A DNA stretch of 64,000 nucleotides from contig NZ_JAOTIS010000009.1 in assembly GCF_025628935.1 (NCBI RefSeq), positions 1 to 64,000 on the forward strand. Direction: 5' to 3'. The notes below the pieces were generated by a model. The model saw nothing but the letters and a program-made list of their open reading frames with translations. It made no database searches and was not told where the DNA came from. Each line of letters starts with the position of its first letter. The stretch's first letter is position 1. Source of the DNA: Macrococcus capreoli. GTDB taxonomy: Bacteria > Bacillota > Bacilli > Staphylococcales > Staphylococcaceae. Shown here piece by piece: positions 25,194 through 33,647 of the stretch. The position numbers and the translations under genes are program-made.

Positions 25194-27293
25194 ATGAAGC
25201 GTAAATATTATTTAATATTATGCTTTTTTCTTTTGTTTCTTTTTGTTAATTGTCATGTGGCTAATGCAAATAATGGTTTAAATAGTAATTCTAATGGTGC
25301 TTATGAAATTCAGACAATGAAGGACGCTTTAAATAGTACTAACCCTTTAGTTCCTAATGTTGAAATAGTTGAAGCTAAAATAGAAAGCAAAGATAAACCA
25401 TTAGATAATTATCGTCCAAATTTTAAAAAAGATGAAGATTGGAACCCGTGGGGAAATGATGAAATTGCTGGAACTATGAACGCATTTACTACATTTATAT
25501 TTGATATTAATAAAATTATTGTGCAAGTAACAGATTATAGTTTAGAACATTTATATAGTTTAGATGTTATAGATGACTTTGCTGCAAAAATATCAGATAT
25601 GGTAAATATTTTGTATATGTCACTAAGTCAAAATATTTTAGCAATATTTTTTGTGATTGCTATGGTAAATATTTATTTTCTAATGGCAGTAAAAGGCGAT
25701 ATTGGTGAGTTTTTTAAACGATTTGCATTATTGTGTTTAGTGATTGGTATTGGTTCTGGAGTGCTTTCTAATGTGGAGCCGATTGTAAAAGGTATTAATT
25801 CTTTTGGTAAAAGTGTGAATACAGTACTTTTAAATGGGACGCAGTTTTCACAGACTGGCTCAATTTTTAGTGAAGATAATGGTATTAATAATGTGCGTAA
25901 CCGTTATTTTGATACGACTGTACTACGTCCCTATTTATTGATGAATTATAATTCTGTTGATGAAAAAGCTTTAAAAAAAGAAGGTAAAGATCGTGTAGAT
26001 AATTTATTAGAGTTAAAAAATACTGAAAAAAATTCAAAAAAAATTGAGAAAATATTAGATGTTGAGGAGACTGATTATAAAAATACTGCAATATTACAAT
26101 CAAATGTGATGAAACAGTTAGGTATTGCGATAATAACGTTAATTACGACAATAATATTTTCATTAATATTTTTAGGTGTGAGTTTATTAAAATTAATATT
26201 AAGTGCTTTTAGTTTGTTACTTGTGATTTTCTGTGTATTTAGTTTTGTGATTAGTTTCTTGCCTAAGATGGAATATAGCATGTTTAAGGCGTTTAAAACA
26301 ACGTTTGGATATATTATATTGTCGACATGTGTAACGTTCGTATTTGTTTTATTTACGCTTGTACAACAGATTATTGATATGTTTATACCGCCTAATACAA
26401 TGTCTGGTTATTTATTGAATGTGATAAGTGTATTTATTACGTTGTATGTGTTATTTATTAAACGTAATGAAATTTTAAGTTTTGTGACAAATGGTAATGT
26501 TACTTTTAGTCCTAAACGTATTGGTGATAATGCTTCAGCACTTGCATTTAATAATTATAAACAAAGACGTGAATTAAATAAGATACTTCAAGAAAGAAAA
26601 CGTATAAAACAAGAGCCTAAGCCGATAAAAAGTGGTGAAAAACAAAATGTTATACGATCAAATCAAAGAAAGAAAGATGATGTACAAGCCGTTAAACAAT
26701 CTCCTGGTAATTCTTCTGTAAGAACGCAACAGAGTGATGTTAATAGTAAGAATATGAATGATATTAAGAAAAATCAAGAAGATAATCAATCATATGCAGT
26801 ATATGATAATAATCAAATTGAAAGACAAGAACAAAATCAAGGTAATTATTCTAGTACTGGTCAAACAGATTTTAAAGAAAATGAACGTCAAGTTAGTCGT
26901 CAATCTATTGAACGTTCTGAACAAATTGTAGAAAATAATGAACCTAAAAAGTCAGATGTAAGTAATGAAAATTATAATCAGAATGAAAAAAGAGTGATTA
27001 CAAGAACTGAACAAACTTCTGATATGAATTATTCTAATCAAGATGTATCGAATAATCTTGATAAAAAAGACGAAGTAAAAAGTAGAAATTATCAAGATGT
27101 AAAGTATAGTAATAATTTTTCTCAAAAATCTATTGATAATGGTGATTATTCAAGAACAAAAGTTAATGATGAAATAAAATCAACGGGCAATAATGATAAT
27201 AGTCAAAGAAATGAAATGAATGATACGGGACGATTAAATAAAGTTAATCGAATGAATGAAGAACAAAAAGAGAGAAACAAGTCATATGAATAA
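25194..27293 (+). CDS. VirB6/TrbL-like transfer membrane protein
   Basis: The 699-residue product has a signal peptide (cleavage near ANA, residue 26), an extracellular stretch, and about six membrane segments between residues 145 and 430, the layout of ConG/VirB6-like channel proteins. Residues 450-699 form a long hydrophilic tail very rich in Asn, Gln, Ser and Lys, probably disordered. AGGAGTGA precedes the ATG. It overlaps the wall hydrolase gene by eight bases. Confidence 0.85.
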   Translation: MKRKYYLILCFFLLFLFVNCHVANANNGLNSNSNGAYEIQTMKDALNSTNPLVPNVEIVEAKIESKDKPLDNYRPNFKKDEDWNPWGNDEIAGTMNAFTTFIFDINKIIVQVTDYSLEHLYSLDVIDDFAAKISDMVNILYMSLSQNILAIFFVIAMVNIYFLMAVKGDIGEFFKRFALLCLVIGIGSGVLSNVEPIVKGINSFGKSVNTVLLNGTQFSQTGSIFSEDNGINNVRNRYFDTTVLRPYLLMNYNSVDEKALKKEGKDRVDNLLELKNTEKNSKKIEKILDVEETDYKNTAILQSNVMKQLGIAIITLITTIIFSLIFLGVSLLKLILSAFSLLLVIFCVFSFVISFLPKMEYSMFKAFKTTFGYIILSTCVTFVFVLFTLVQQIIDMFIPPNTMSGYLLNVISVFITLYVLFIKRNEILSFVTNGNVTFSPKRIGDNASALAFNNYKQRRELNKILQERKRIKQEPKPIKSGEKQNVIRSNQRKKDDVQAVKQSPGNSSVRTQQSDVNSKNMNDIKKNQEDNQSYAVYDNNQIERQEQNQGNYSSTGQTDFKENERQVSRQSIERSEQIVENNEPKKSDVSNENYNQNEKRVITRTEQTSDMNYSNQDVSNNLDKKDEVKSRNYQDVKYSNNFSQKSIDNGDYSRTKVNDEIKSTGNNDNSQRNEMNDTGRLNKVNRMNEEQKERNKSYE

Positions 27294-28371
27294 AAAAATT
27301 AAATTTGCGATCTTTCTAAAATTATTACCGTTGATACTTCCATTATCAATTTTATTTTTATTTATACTGATTGTATTAGGTGTGTCGATGTCTTCACTTC
27401 AACAAAAAGAAAATATGAATGAAAATGATTGTACTGGTGGTGATATTTCTAAAAATAAAATGGAAGACATATTTGAAAAGAATGCGAAAGGTGGCGCACT
27501 TGAGGGTAAAGGAAAATTTATTGTTGATACTTCTAAGAAATTTAAAGTACCACCTAAAATAGCGATTGCTATTGTGGCTATGGAGTCCGGTTGGGGGCAT
27601 GGTGCGAATGCTACTAATCAGAATAACCCTTATAGTGTTATGGGTAATAAATCTATTCATGATAGTAAATTTCCTACAATAGAAAATGGGATTGAAGTTG
27701 GTATAAAAAATCTGTATGAACTATATATTTCTGAGGGTTTAAATACTCCGGAAAAAATTGGACCGAAATACGCACCGGTTGGTGCTTCTAATGATCCAAC
27801 TAATTTAAATGCAAACTGGATACCGGCAGTAAAAGAAACTGTAGAACAATTAAGTTCTAAAGGGGATAAAGATATAAAATGTACTGCGAGTGGATCTATA
27901 AAGAATATAGGCTCTCCTGTAGCTAAAGAATTGTTATCTAGGGTTACATGTAAGATTGGTGATTATCCAGGTCATCCAGGTATTGATTTGGCGTTGTCAG
28001 AGGGTACGCCTATATATTCTATCGGTAATGGTAAGGTTACAGAAACGATTGATGTTTTTACCTCTGGTGGTGCTTCGCCTTTTTATATGGGCAAAGATAA
28101 TCATATTACAATTATGAGTGATGAAAATAATTCTATTTATATGACATATCGACATTTAAAATTTAATGGTATTAAAGTTAAAAAAGGCGATAAAGTAAAA
28201 GCCGGTGAATTGATTGGTTATAGTGGGAATACTGGTTTTACGACTGGTGCACATTTGCATTTAGAAGTTCTTAGAGATAATAAATATAGTGTATCTAATG
28301 CGATTGACTGGTATAGTCCATTAGTTAAAAAATTTAAGGTGAAATCTGACGGGTTGGGATGTGGTTTGTAG
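27286..28371 (+). CDS. Two-domain wall hydrolase: glucosaminidase plus M23 peptidase
   Basis: The 361-residue product has an N-terminal membrane anchor (residues 8-32), a glucosaminidase/lysozyme-like domain with catalytic glutamate in MESGWGHG near 95, and a LytM (M23) peptidase with HPGID near 225 and GAHLHLE near 325 as zinc ligands. It would open peptidoglycan locally for the transfer channel, the role of CwlT/TcpG proteins, which more often carry an NlpC/P60 or CHAP domain. The ATG at 27286 overlaps the previous gene; an in-frame start ten codons upstream is possible. Confidence 0.88.
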   Translation: MNKKIKFAIFLKLLPLILPLSILFLFILIVLGVSMSSLQQKENMNENDCTGGDISKNKMEDIFEKNAKGGALEGKGKFIVDTSKKFKVPPKIAIAIVAMESGWGHGANATNQNNPYSVMGNKSIHDSKFPTIENGIEVGIKNLYELYISEGLNTPEKIGPKYAPVGASNDPTNLNANWIPAVKETVEQLSSKGDKDIKCTASGSIKNIGSPVAKELLSRVTCKIGDYPGHPGIDLALSEGTPIYSIGNGKVTETIDVFTSGGASPFYMGKDNHITIMSDENNSIYMTYRHLKFNGIKVKKGDKVKAGELIGYSGNTGFTTGAHLHLEVLRDNKYSVSNAIDWYSPLVKKFKVKSDGLGCGL

Positions 28372-28940
28372 TGAAAAATAAAAATGTAATTTATTTAGCA
28401 CTAATATTTATTGTATTAGGCGGTATATTTTATTTTGTGAGTGAAAATAAAAGTCATGTAATGAAAGAAAAGTATGAAAAAATTATATCTAACCTGGTAA
28501 ATGAGAATAAAAAAATGGTTGATGAAATTCATGAGTTGAAATCTAAAGAAAGTGATAAATTTGTTGTAAATATGTCTGATGATGAAAAAGAAATACGAGA
28601 GAAGTCTAATAAATTTATTAAAGTAATGTTTGAAATGGAGAAAAACGAGTCATTTAATAGTAAAAAAGATAAAGTATCAGATTATATTACTGATGAATTG
28701 TCTGAAAAACTATTCTCTGGTAAAGATAAGTTTAATATTGCGACTGAAATGACAATTGATAATGTACATATTTATTTTGACCAGTATAAAAAAGGTCAAA
28801 GTAAATATAATGTACTCGTGAGATTTGATCAGCATTACAATGATAAAGCTTTTAAAGATAAAAAAGATGTTACAAGTGAATTAGAGTTAGTAAATAATAA
28901 TGGTAAATGGTTAATTAGTTCTTTTGATTTAATTGAATGA
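28371..28940 (+). CDS. Single-pass transfer-region protein, NTF2-like
   Basis: The 189-residue product has one N-terminal membrane segment (about 5-25), a charged coiled stretch to about residue 60 and a C-terminal domain that looks NTF2-like (LVRFDQHYNDKAF, WLISSFDLIE), similar to the extracellular halves of TcpC-type proteins. I take GTG at 28371, overlapping the previous stop by one base; ATG at 28359 is an alternative. It probably joins the transfer apparatus on the outside of the membrane. A hairpin overlapping its stop codon ends the main operon. Confidence 0.72.
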   Translation: MKNKNVIYLALIFIVLGGIFYFVSENKSHVMKEKYEKIISNLVNENKKMVDEIHELKSKESDKFVVNMSDDEKEIREKSNKFIKVMFEMEKNESFNSKKDKVSDYITDELSEKLFSGKDKFNIATEMTIDNVHIYFDQYKKGQSKYNVLVRFDQHYNDKAFKDKKDVTSELELVNNNGKWLISSFDLIE

Positions 28941-28972
28941 CACAAGTTGTTGAAGTGTGTCATTTAATTTTA
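28938..28972 (+). terminator. Terminator of the main transfer operon
   Basis: TGACACA (28938-28944) pairs with TGTGTCA (28956-28962) and is followed by TTTAATTTT. The left arm includes the TGA stop codon. Confidence 0.75.
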
Positions 28973-29002
28973 TATACTTAAAGAAAAAAAGGGGGTAATA
29001 TT

Positions 29003-29362
29003 TTGAAACGTTTAAGTATATTGTTGATGATGTCACTAGTTATAGTATTAACGGCTTGTGGTAATAAGTATGAAGATGATATTAATCAAGTTTTAGATAT
29101 GGAAAAGAAAGAATCGGAAAGTATGAAAAATGTTGGTAGTGATTGGATTACTTTAGATAAAAATAAAACAAATAATTATGTTTACGAAGATGGTAAAGTT
29201 ATTTTAATTGAATATGTAAGTAATAAAAGTAATTTAATCACACGTGCAATGTATGTAAAGAATGCTACTTCTGGTAAGTTTGAGGCAGTTAATGAAAAAG
29301 AAAAAGAATATATGAAGACTCATGAGCCAGTATATAAAGAAATGAATTTAAAGAAAAAATAA
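29003..29362 (+). CDS. Small lipoprotein, cystatin-like (DUF4467 type)
   Basis: The 119-residue product has a lipoprotein signal with lipobox LTAC at residue 19 and a short extracellular domain resembling the cystatin-like DUF4467 lipoproteins found in staphylococcal mobile elements. The start is TTG at 29003 after AGGGGG. It lies alone between two hairpins, so it is transcribed apart from the transfer operon. A surface role such as exclusion of a second element is a reasonable guess, not shown by the sequence. Confidence 0.78.
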   Translation: MKRLSILLMMSLVIVLTACGNKYEDDINQVLDMEKKESESMKNVGSDWITLDKNKTNNYVYEDGKVILIEYVSNKSNLITRAMYVKNATSGKFEAVNEKEKEYMKTHEPVYKEMNLKKK

Positions 29363-29368
29363 AAAAAA

Positions 29369-29406
29369 GTATCCCCCTACTCTTCAAAAGTTACAAAGGG
29401 GGATAC
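29369..29406. terminator. Ten-bp GC-rich hairpin after the lipoprotein
   Basis: GTATCCCCCT (29369-29378) and AGGGGGATAC (29397-29406) are a perfect inverted repeat. The A-run lies on the left and no T-run follows on the right, so as an intrinsic terminator it fits the minus strand better. Confidence 0.6.
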
Positions 29407-29468
29407 GTTAATTTAACACTCATTTATATTTTAAAATGGAACATTGAAAATGTAAAGGAGTGTTATTA

Positions 29469-30417
29469 TTGCGAAAGAATTATCGTTTAACGTTTGATGA
29501 TCGATGTGCGATTGCTAATTATTTAGATATGGGTAAAAATTATAGTGAAATTGCCAGGTTGTTAAATTTAAAAAATACGACTGTTAGAAATGAAATTGTT
29601 AATAGGTCTGAAAATGGTGTATATAATGCCGTTCAAGCACAAAAGCATTATGATGAAAGTATGCAATTTAATAGAGGGAAATTTTTAAAAGTTGATGAAG
29701 ATATGATAGATTATATTGAAAAGAAATTAGCTTTAAAATGGTCTCCTCGTCAGATTGCTGCAAAAATGCCAGATGATATTGGAAAATATTTGTCATTTGC
29801 GACTATTTATCGTTTGATTAGAGAAAATAAGGTTGAATATAAAAAGACTGATTTAAGATTTAAGGGTAGTAATTATAATAAGTCATCTGAAACTAGAGGT
29901 AAAATTCAAGTTGGTGAAAGAGCGATAATGTATAGACCCATTAATAATAAATAATCGTTCTGAATTTGGGCATTATGAAATTGATACGATATGGAGTAAA
30001 CGTCCTTCAAAATTCTGTTTATTAACGATTATAGAACGTAAAACAAGGTATTTATATGCTCGTAAATTGCCTACAAGGAAGTCTAAAGATGTTTGTAATG
30101 AAATTATAGATGTTTTGAGAGATTTAAAGCCTAAATCGATTACTATTGATAGAGGGAAAGAATTTGCTTTGTATGAGTTGTTAGAAAAAGAATTAGAATG
30201 TAATGTTTATTTTAGTGATCCTGGCAAGCCTTATCAAAGAGGAAGTATAGAGAACGTTAATGGTTTATTACGTCAATATTTTCCGAAAAAAACTGATTTT
30301 AAGAATGTTACAAAGAAATCTATTAATAAAGCCGTTTATGATATAAATACACGGCCACGTAAAATATTTGAGTACTTGACTGCTGAAGAGATGTTATTAC
30401 TAGAACAGTTAAAATAA
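29469..30417 (+). pseudogene. IS30-family DDE transposase, split by a frameshift
   Basis: The first frame encodes the N-terminal helix-turn-helix region (YSEIARLLNLKNTTVRNEI) and stops at 29952-29954. The next frame, open from before that stop, encodes the catalytic core: first aspartate in GHYEIDTIW, second in SITIDRGKEF and the glutamate in RGSIENVNGLLRQYFP, all in place. The shift needs one base removed in the run AATAATAAATAAT around 29942-29955. IS30 transposases are normally one ORF, and ICE6013 uses such an enzyme for excision. Start: TTG at 29469 after AAAGGAG. Programmed +1 frameshifting at AAA-TAA-T is possible but less likely. Confidence 0.85.
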
Positions 30418-30450
30418 AGAGTGCAAACTTTTGAGGTTTGTACTCTTTTT
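30417..30450 (+). terminator. Terminator of the transposase gene
   Basis: AAGAGTGCAAAC (30417-30428) pairs with GTTTGTACTCTT (30436-30447) with one mismatch and is followed by T's. Confidence 0.9.
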
Positions 30451-30464
30451 AGTTTGGAATATAG

Positions 30465-30512
30465 ACTAATAATTTACAATTAATTTCGCAGAAATTTTTG
30501 TAAATTATTAGT
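30465..30512. repeat. Long palindrome at the right side of the element
   Basis: ACTAATAATTTACAA (30465-30479) and TTGTAAATTATTAGT (30498-30512) are a perfect 15-bp inverted repeat. The loop contains a second one, AATTTC-GCA-GAAATT. The two together could form a cruciform of more than 20 bp. It follows the transposase terminator and is a candidate for the element end, a target-site palindrome or a replication signal. The rest of 30513-30792 is very AT-rich and holds no gene I can support. Confidence 0.75.
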
Positions 30513-30792
30513 GGGACAAGTGAGCGATCCACAGCGAACGCGTTCAGAAAAAGAAAAGAAAAATTGTATAAATATGCGTATAAATTTTGGAGAACTAAAA
30601 ATAAATTTGAAGTTAAATTTTTGTGATATGAGAAAAAATGATATTATTAGTAGAAAATTTATATCTTCTATTGTTATTTTTGAACATCAAAAATTTTTTT
30701 CTTTTTTTTATTATTTTGACTTGACACAGTGCCTAGAAAATTAATATAGAGCATGTGAGTGTTAAATCTATTGATATACATATAACAGACAG

Positions 30793-30939
30793 ATGAAAGA
30801 GAGATTAATAGGCGAAAAAATCGAGAAGTCTATCAAAAGTATGGAACAAGGAAAACCACTTTACGATGCAAGAAGTTATGTTGCGGAATTGAAGAGAAAA
30901 TACGGTGAAGTTGTATCAGGTAAAGATTCAATAAATTAA
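30793..30939 (+). CDS. Short ORF, possible antitoxin fragment
   Basis: A 48-codon ORF reads MKERLIGEKIEKSIKSMEQG and continues with a charged helical sequence (VAELKRKYGEVV). The pattern resembles the C-terminal part of small antitoxin-like proteins. There is no ribosome binding site upstream, so it may be the tail of a truncated gene. It lies between the element and the serine hydrolase remnant. Confidence 0.35.
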   Translation: MKERLIGEKIEKSIKSMEQGKPLYDARSYVAELKRKYGEVVSGKDSIN

Positions 30940-30969
30940 TATTCAGTTAATGTTTAATAATACTCCATT

Positions 30970-31006
30970 AACCCCCTCCTTATATACTGAAGAAAAAGGA
31001 GGGGTT
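30970..31006 (+). promoter_or_regulatory. Hairpin sequestering a ribosome binding site
   Basis: AACCCCCTCCTT (30970-30981) can pair with AAGGAGGGGTT (30996-31006), which contains the ribosome binding site of the ATG at 31011. Followed by TTTGTT it also resembles a weak terminator. It would hide the site unless opened. Confidence 0.6.
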
Positions 31007-31010
31007 TGTT

Positions 31011-31750
31011 ATGAAGAAAATAATTGCATGGGTGCTCGTGCTAATTATTTCGTTGACGCTTGTTCCGAATGTACACGCTACAGGTTTCAAAGTAGAGGAT
31101 AAAGATTTATCAGAAAGTATTCATCAATACATTGAAAAAAGAAAAGAAGCAACAGCCTCTGTAGCGATTGGTGTGTTTAAGTCAGGTAAAGTCGTATATG
31201 AAGGTTATTATGGTTACATTGATGTTGAAAATAAATTAAGAGCTAGCAAGGATAGTATTTATGAATGGGGTTCTGTCTCTAAAGTATTAACTTGAGTATC
31301 AGTAATGCACCTGTTTTAGAAGGATTTACATCAGATTATGAACAATTTAAAATGATTGAACTAGTTAGTGCAATCATTTTGCTATTCAGTATGCTAGTAA
31401 CATTGGTGTGCGTAGTTATCAGTATTATTATGAATATCATTCGATGTATTAGAAGAAAGCATAGAACAATATTTGCACGATGGAATAACATCGCGTTATT
31501 TGCTTCAACATTCAATGCAATTGGATTTTTCTATATATGGATGGGGATGAATACATACAATCCGACTGCGGTCATGTTCATATCAATCATGTTTATCGTA
31601 CTATCTTTAGGTATCATTGCAAATGCAATTTTTCAATTTTATAATAAAATTAAACATAATAATACATGGGCAAATGTATGTTGTGCGTTGTGCTTATGTT
31701 TATCAGTTGTGGTTGTCATATTCTTTGAACTTTATAAATTTTGGATTTAG
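31011..31750 (+). pseudogene. Serine hydrolase (beta-lactamase family) with internal deletion
   Basis: The first part (31011-31295) encodes a signal peptide (cleavage near VHA) and the start of a class C beta-lactamase/penicillin-binding-like domain up to the catalytic SVSK motif, then stops. The second part (31292-31750) encodes the other end of such a protein: a short extracellular stretch and about four membrane segments. Staphylococcal relatives are single proteins of roughly 500-650 residues, so most of the enzyme domain is missing, apparently through an internal deletion. It lies just ahead of a two-component system that may once have controlled it. Confidence 0.75.
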
Positions 31751-31758
31751 GTGATGAT

Positions 31759-32418
31759 ATGCGTAAGAAAAACATATTAATTTGTGATGATGAACAAGCA
31801 ATTATTGATGTGTTGAAACTTTATTTTGATACGACGCTTTACAATATTTATGAAGCAAATGACGGTGAGGCTGCATTAAGACTGCTAAAAAGTGAGCCGA
31901 TAGATCTCGCGCTCATTGATATTATGATGCCAAAGATCAATGGATTACAGCTGATACAACTCGTAAAGCATGAGCTTTCTATTCCTTTATTAATTATTTC
32001 AGCACGCTATACATTAGAAGATAAATTAAAAGGCTATGAAATTGGTGCAGACGATTATATTACAAAACCCTTTGAGCCGCTTGAAGTGCTGGCTAAAGTG
32101 AAAAATAGATTAAATGTACAAACGCGAGCGCCACAAGCAATCATTGTGGATGATTTAAAACTTGATTTGTATGAATGTAAATTAACGGTTGGTCAAACTG
32201 TATTTGAATTGACGAAAGTAGAGTTTCAAGTATTGAAATTACTGATGGAAAGTCCAAATCGCGTATTTACTAAAGCGCAGATTTATACTGCTGGATGGGA
32301 TGATTATTACGAAGAAGATGATAACTCAATACGTGTCATTATGAATCGTCTAAGAGAAAAAATCGGAAAAGATCGCATTCAAACAATACGTGGATTAGGA
32401 TATAGGTTAAGTCTATGA
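31759..32418 (+). CDS. OmpR-family response regulator
   Basis: The 219-residue product has a receiver domain with the acidic pair near residues 9-10 (CDDEQ), phospho-acceptor D54 in LIDIMMP and the conserved lysine in ITKPF near 101, then a winged-helix output domain ending RTIRGLGYRL-like (QTIRGLGYRLSL). It would bind promoter DNA when phosphorylated by the kinase encoded next, which it overlaps by four bases (ATGA). The start at 31759 follows AGGTGATG. Targets are unknown; the adjacent hydrolase remnant suggests cell-wall or antibiotic sensing. Confidence 0.92.
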   Translation: MRKKNILICDDEQAIIDVLKLYFDTTLYNIYEANDGEAALRLLKSEPIDLALIDIMMPKINGLQLIQLVKHELSIPLLIISARYTLEDKLKGYEIGADDYITKPFEPLEVLAKVKNRLNVQTRAPQAIIVDDLKLDLYECKLTVGQTVFELTKVEFQVLKLLMESPNRVFTKAQIYTAGWDDYYEEDDNSIRVIMNRLREKIGKDRIQTIRGLGYRLSL

Positions 32419-33332
32419 AGACATTACAAAAGAAAATTATTATTAATTTCATTATTTCACTGGTCGTACTGTATATCATTACAGCAATCACAGATGGTAT
32501 TTTTGAGATTTTTCTAAGAAAGTATTCGGATTATTCACTACCATTTAATATTATTGGTGCGCTCAATATATTATTAAGTATATTGTATATTGTCATCGTG
32601 ACATATTATTTCGTGAAAGTATTGAAACGAGATATTCAAGCAACAATAAAAGAACAAGTTGAAGCAATCAATTTAATCTATGCCTCCATTGCACACGATT
32701 TAAAGACACCGATGACTTCTATTAAAGGAAATGCACTTGCATTAAAAGATAATAAAGTACCCGCTGAAAGTGTGCATCAAAAATATGAAATGATTAATAT
32801 GAAAGTAAATGAGATGGAATATTTACTGAATAATATTCTGTCGTATGCGAAATTATCAGGGGGCATGAAGCAATCCAAAGTACATACAGATGTTACTGAA
32901 ATGCTTAGAAGTATTGTAATTGAACACTTAGATGCAATTGAAAATAAAAATTTACAGTATGCAGTCGATATTCCTAATCAACAGATTGAAATTCTTGCTG
33001 CTCCAATGGAATTGAAACGTGCTTTGAGTAATATCGTCATAAATGCGATTCAGCATAATGCACAAGGAACGAAGATTGCGATAGGTTTGATAGAAGAAAA
33101 CGAACAAATCAAAATATATGTCGCTGATGATGGATCATTTATTGATGAAGATATCAAAGCAGATATCTTTAAACCTTTTATGAAGCAAAATTCACATAGA
33201 CCATCAGGAACTGGTAGTGGATTAGGGTTATCCATCGTCAAAGAAATTATTTCATCAATGGACGGCACAGTCAACTTAGAACAACCCTTTAAAGATTATC
33301 AAAAGGCATTTGTCGTTACACTTCATAAATAA
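32415..33332 (+). CDS. Sensor histidine kinase
   Basis: The 305-residue product has two membrane segments near residues 9-29 and 44-68 with a very short extracellular loop, then a HisKA domain with phospho-accepting H94 in SIAHDLKTPM and an HATPase domain with NAIQHN (N box), DDGS and GSGLGLSIVK (G2 box). The small loop implies intramembrane sensing or sensing through a partner. It overlaps the response regulator gene and ends at a strong terminator. Confidence 0.92.
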   Translation: MKTLQKKIIINFIISLVVLYIITAITDGIFEIFLRKYSDYSLPFNIIGALNILLSILYIVIVTYYFVKVLKRDIQATIKEQVEAINLIYASIAHDLKTPMTSIKGNALALKDNKVPAESVHQKYEMINMKVNEMEYLLNNILSYAKLSGGMKQSKVHTDVTEMLRSIVIEHLDAIENKNLQYAVDIPNQQIEILAAPMELKRALSNIVINAIQHNAQGTKIAIGLIEENEQIKIYVADDGSFIDEDIKADIFKPFMKQNSHRPSGTGSGLGLSIVKEIISSMDGTVNLEQPFKDYQKAFVVTLHK

Positions 33333-33333
33333 T

Positions 33334-33368
33334 CGGTACCCGGGAGAAATCTTGGGTACCGTTTTTTT
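33334..33368 (+). terminator. Terminator of the two-component operon
   Basis: CGGTACCC (33334-33341) pairs with GGGTACCG (33354-33361), followed by seven T's. Confidence 0.93.
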
Positions 33369-33380
33369 AGGTAAGATAGT

Positions 33381-33527
33381 GTGATTGGCCTAATTACTAA
33401 TTCAGAAAGTGCTTTTTTGGATGAGGATACCGGTAAAGTGATTATTGGATTTGCGGGGACGAATTTAGGTACTTCTAATTTGCATGCTAGAAAAGATGTA
33501 CTTGCAGACTTGAAAATTGGCTGTTAA
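33381..33527 (+). pseudogene. Orphan fragment of a TslA-like lipase toxin
   Basis: The frame reads SAFLDEDTGKVIIGFAGTNL and continues with LHARKDVLADLKIG before a TAA at 33525-33527. This matches residues about 72-112 of the toxin encoded at 3733 (SAFLDKNTGKVIVGFAGTNL, LHAAKDVIADLKIG). Nothing of the lipase core or of immunity genes is present here. It is the scar of another toxin copy, about 28 kb away from the locus. The rest of 33369-33600 shows no gene. Confidence 0.85.
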
Positions 33528-33606
33528 AAATCTTAGCATGCATTTTATTAATATATTTTAATAAAATCAGTATACCTATTTTATTCAACGTGTGGTATAG
33601 TTGTAT

Positions 33607-33621
33607 TTGTATCAGATACAA
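33607..33621 (+). promoter_or_regulatory. Candidate Rrf2 operator
   Basis: TTGTATC-A-GATACAA is a perfect 7-1-7 palindrome lying 27 bases before the Rrf2-family start codon and just after a TATAGT that could be the -10 element. Its position suits autorepression. Confidence 0.7.
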
Positions 33622-33647
33622 CAACAAATTAAAGTGAGTTGAATAAA

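Larger units (their letters stand above)
16073..30512 (+). mobile_element. ICE6013-like conjugative element
   Basis: A markedly AT-rich block of about 14.4 kb, all genes on one strand, encodes a full Gram-positive transfer set: DUF961 protein, MobT-type relaxase with oriT palindrome, TcpC, TcpE, VirB4, TcpA coupling protein, VirB6-like protein and a two-domain wall hydrolase. It ends with an IS30-type transposase. ICE6013 of staphylococci has this gene content, this size and a DDE transposase in place of an integrase. The ends are estimates: the left edge lies between the Doc toxin stop and about 16.43 kb, and the right edge is placed at the long palindrome ending at 30512. I could not identify terminal repeats or target duplications by eye. 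Confidence 0.82.

Noticed and set aside
29460-29471. GTG start for the transposase at 29460
   Set aside because: The GTG overlaps the AAAGGAG ribosome binding site; TTG at 29469 has normal spacing.
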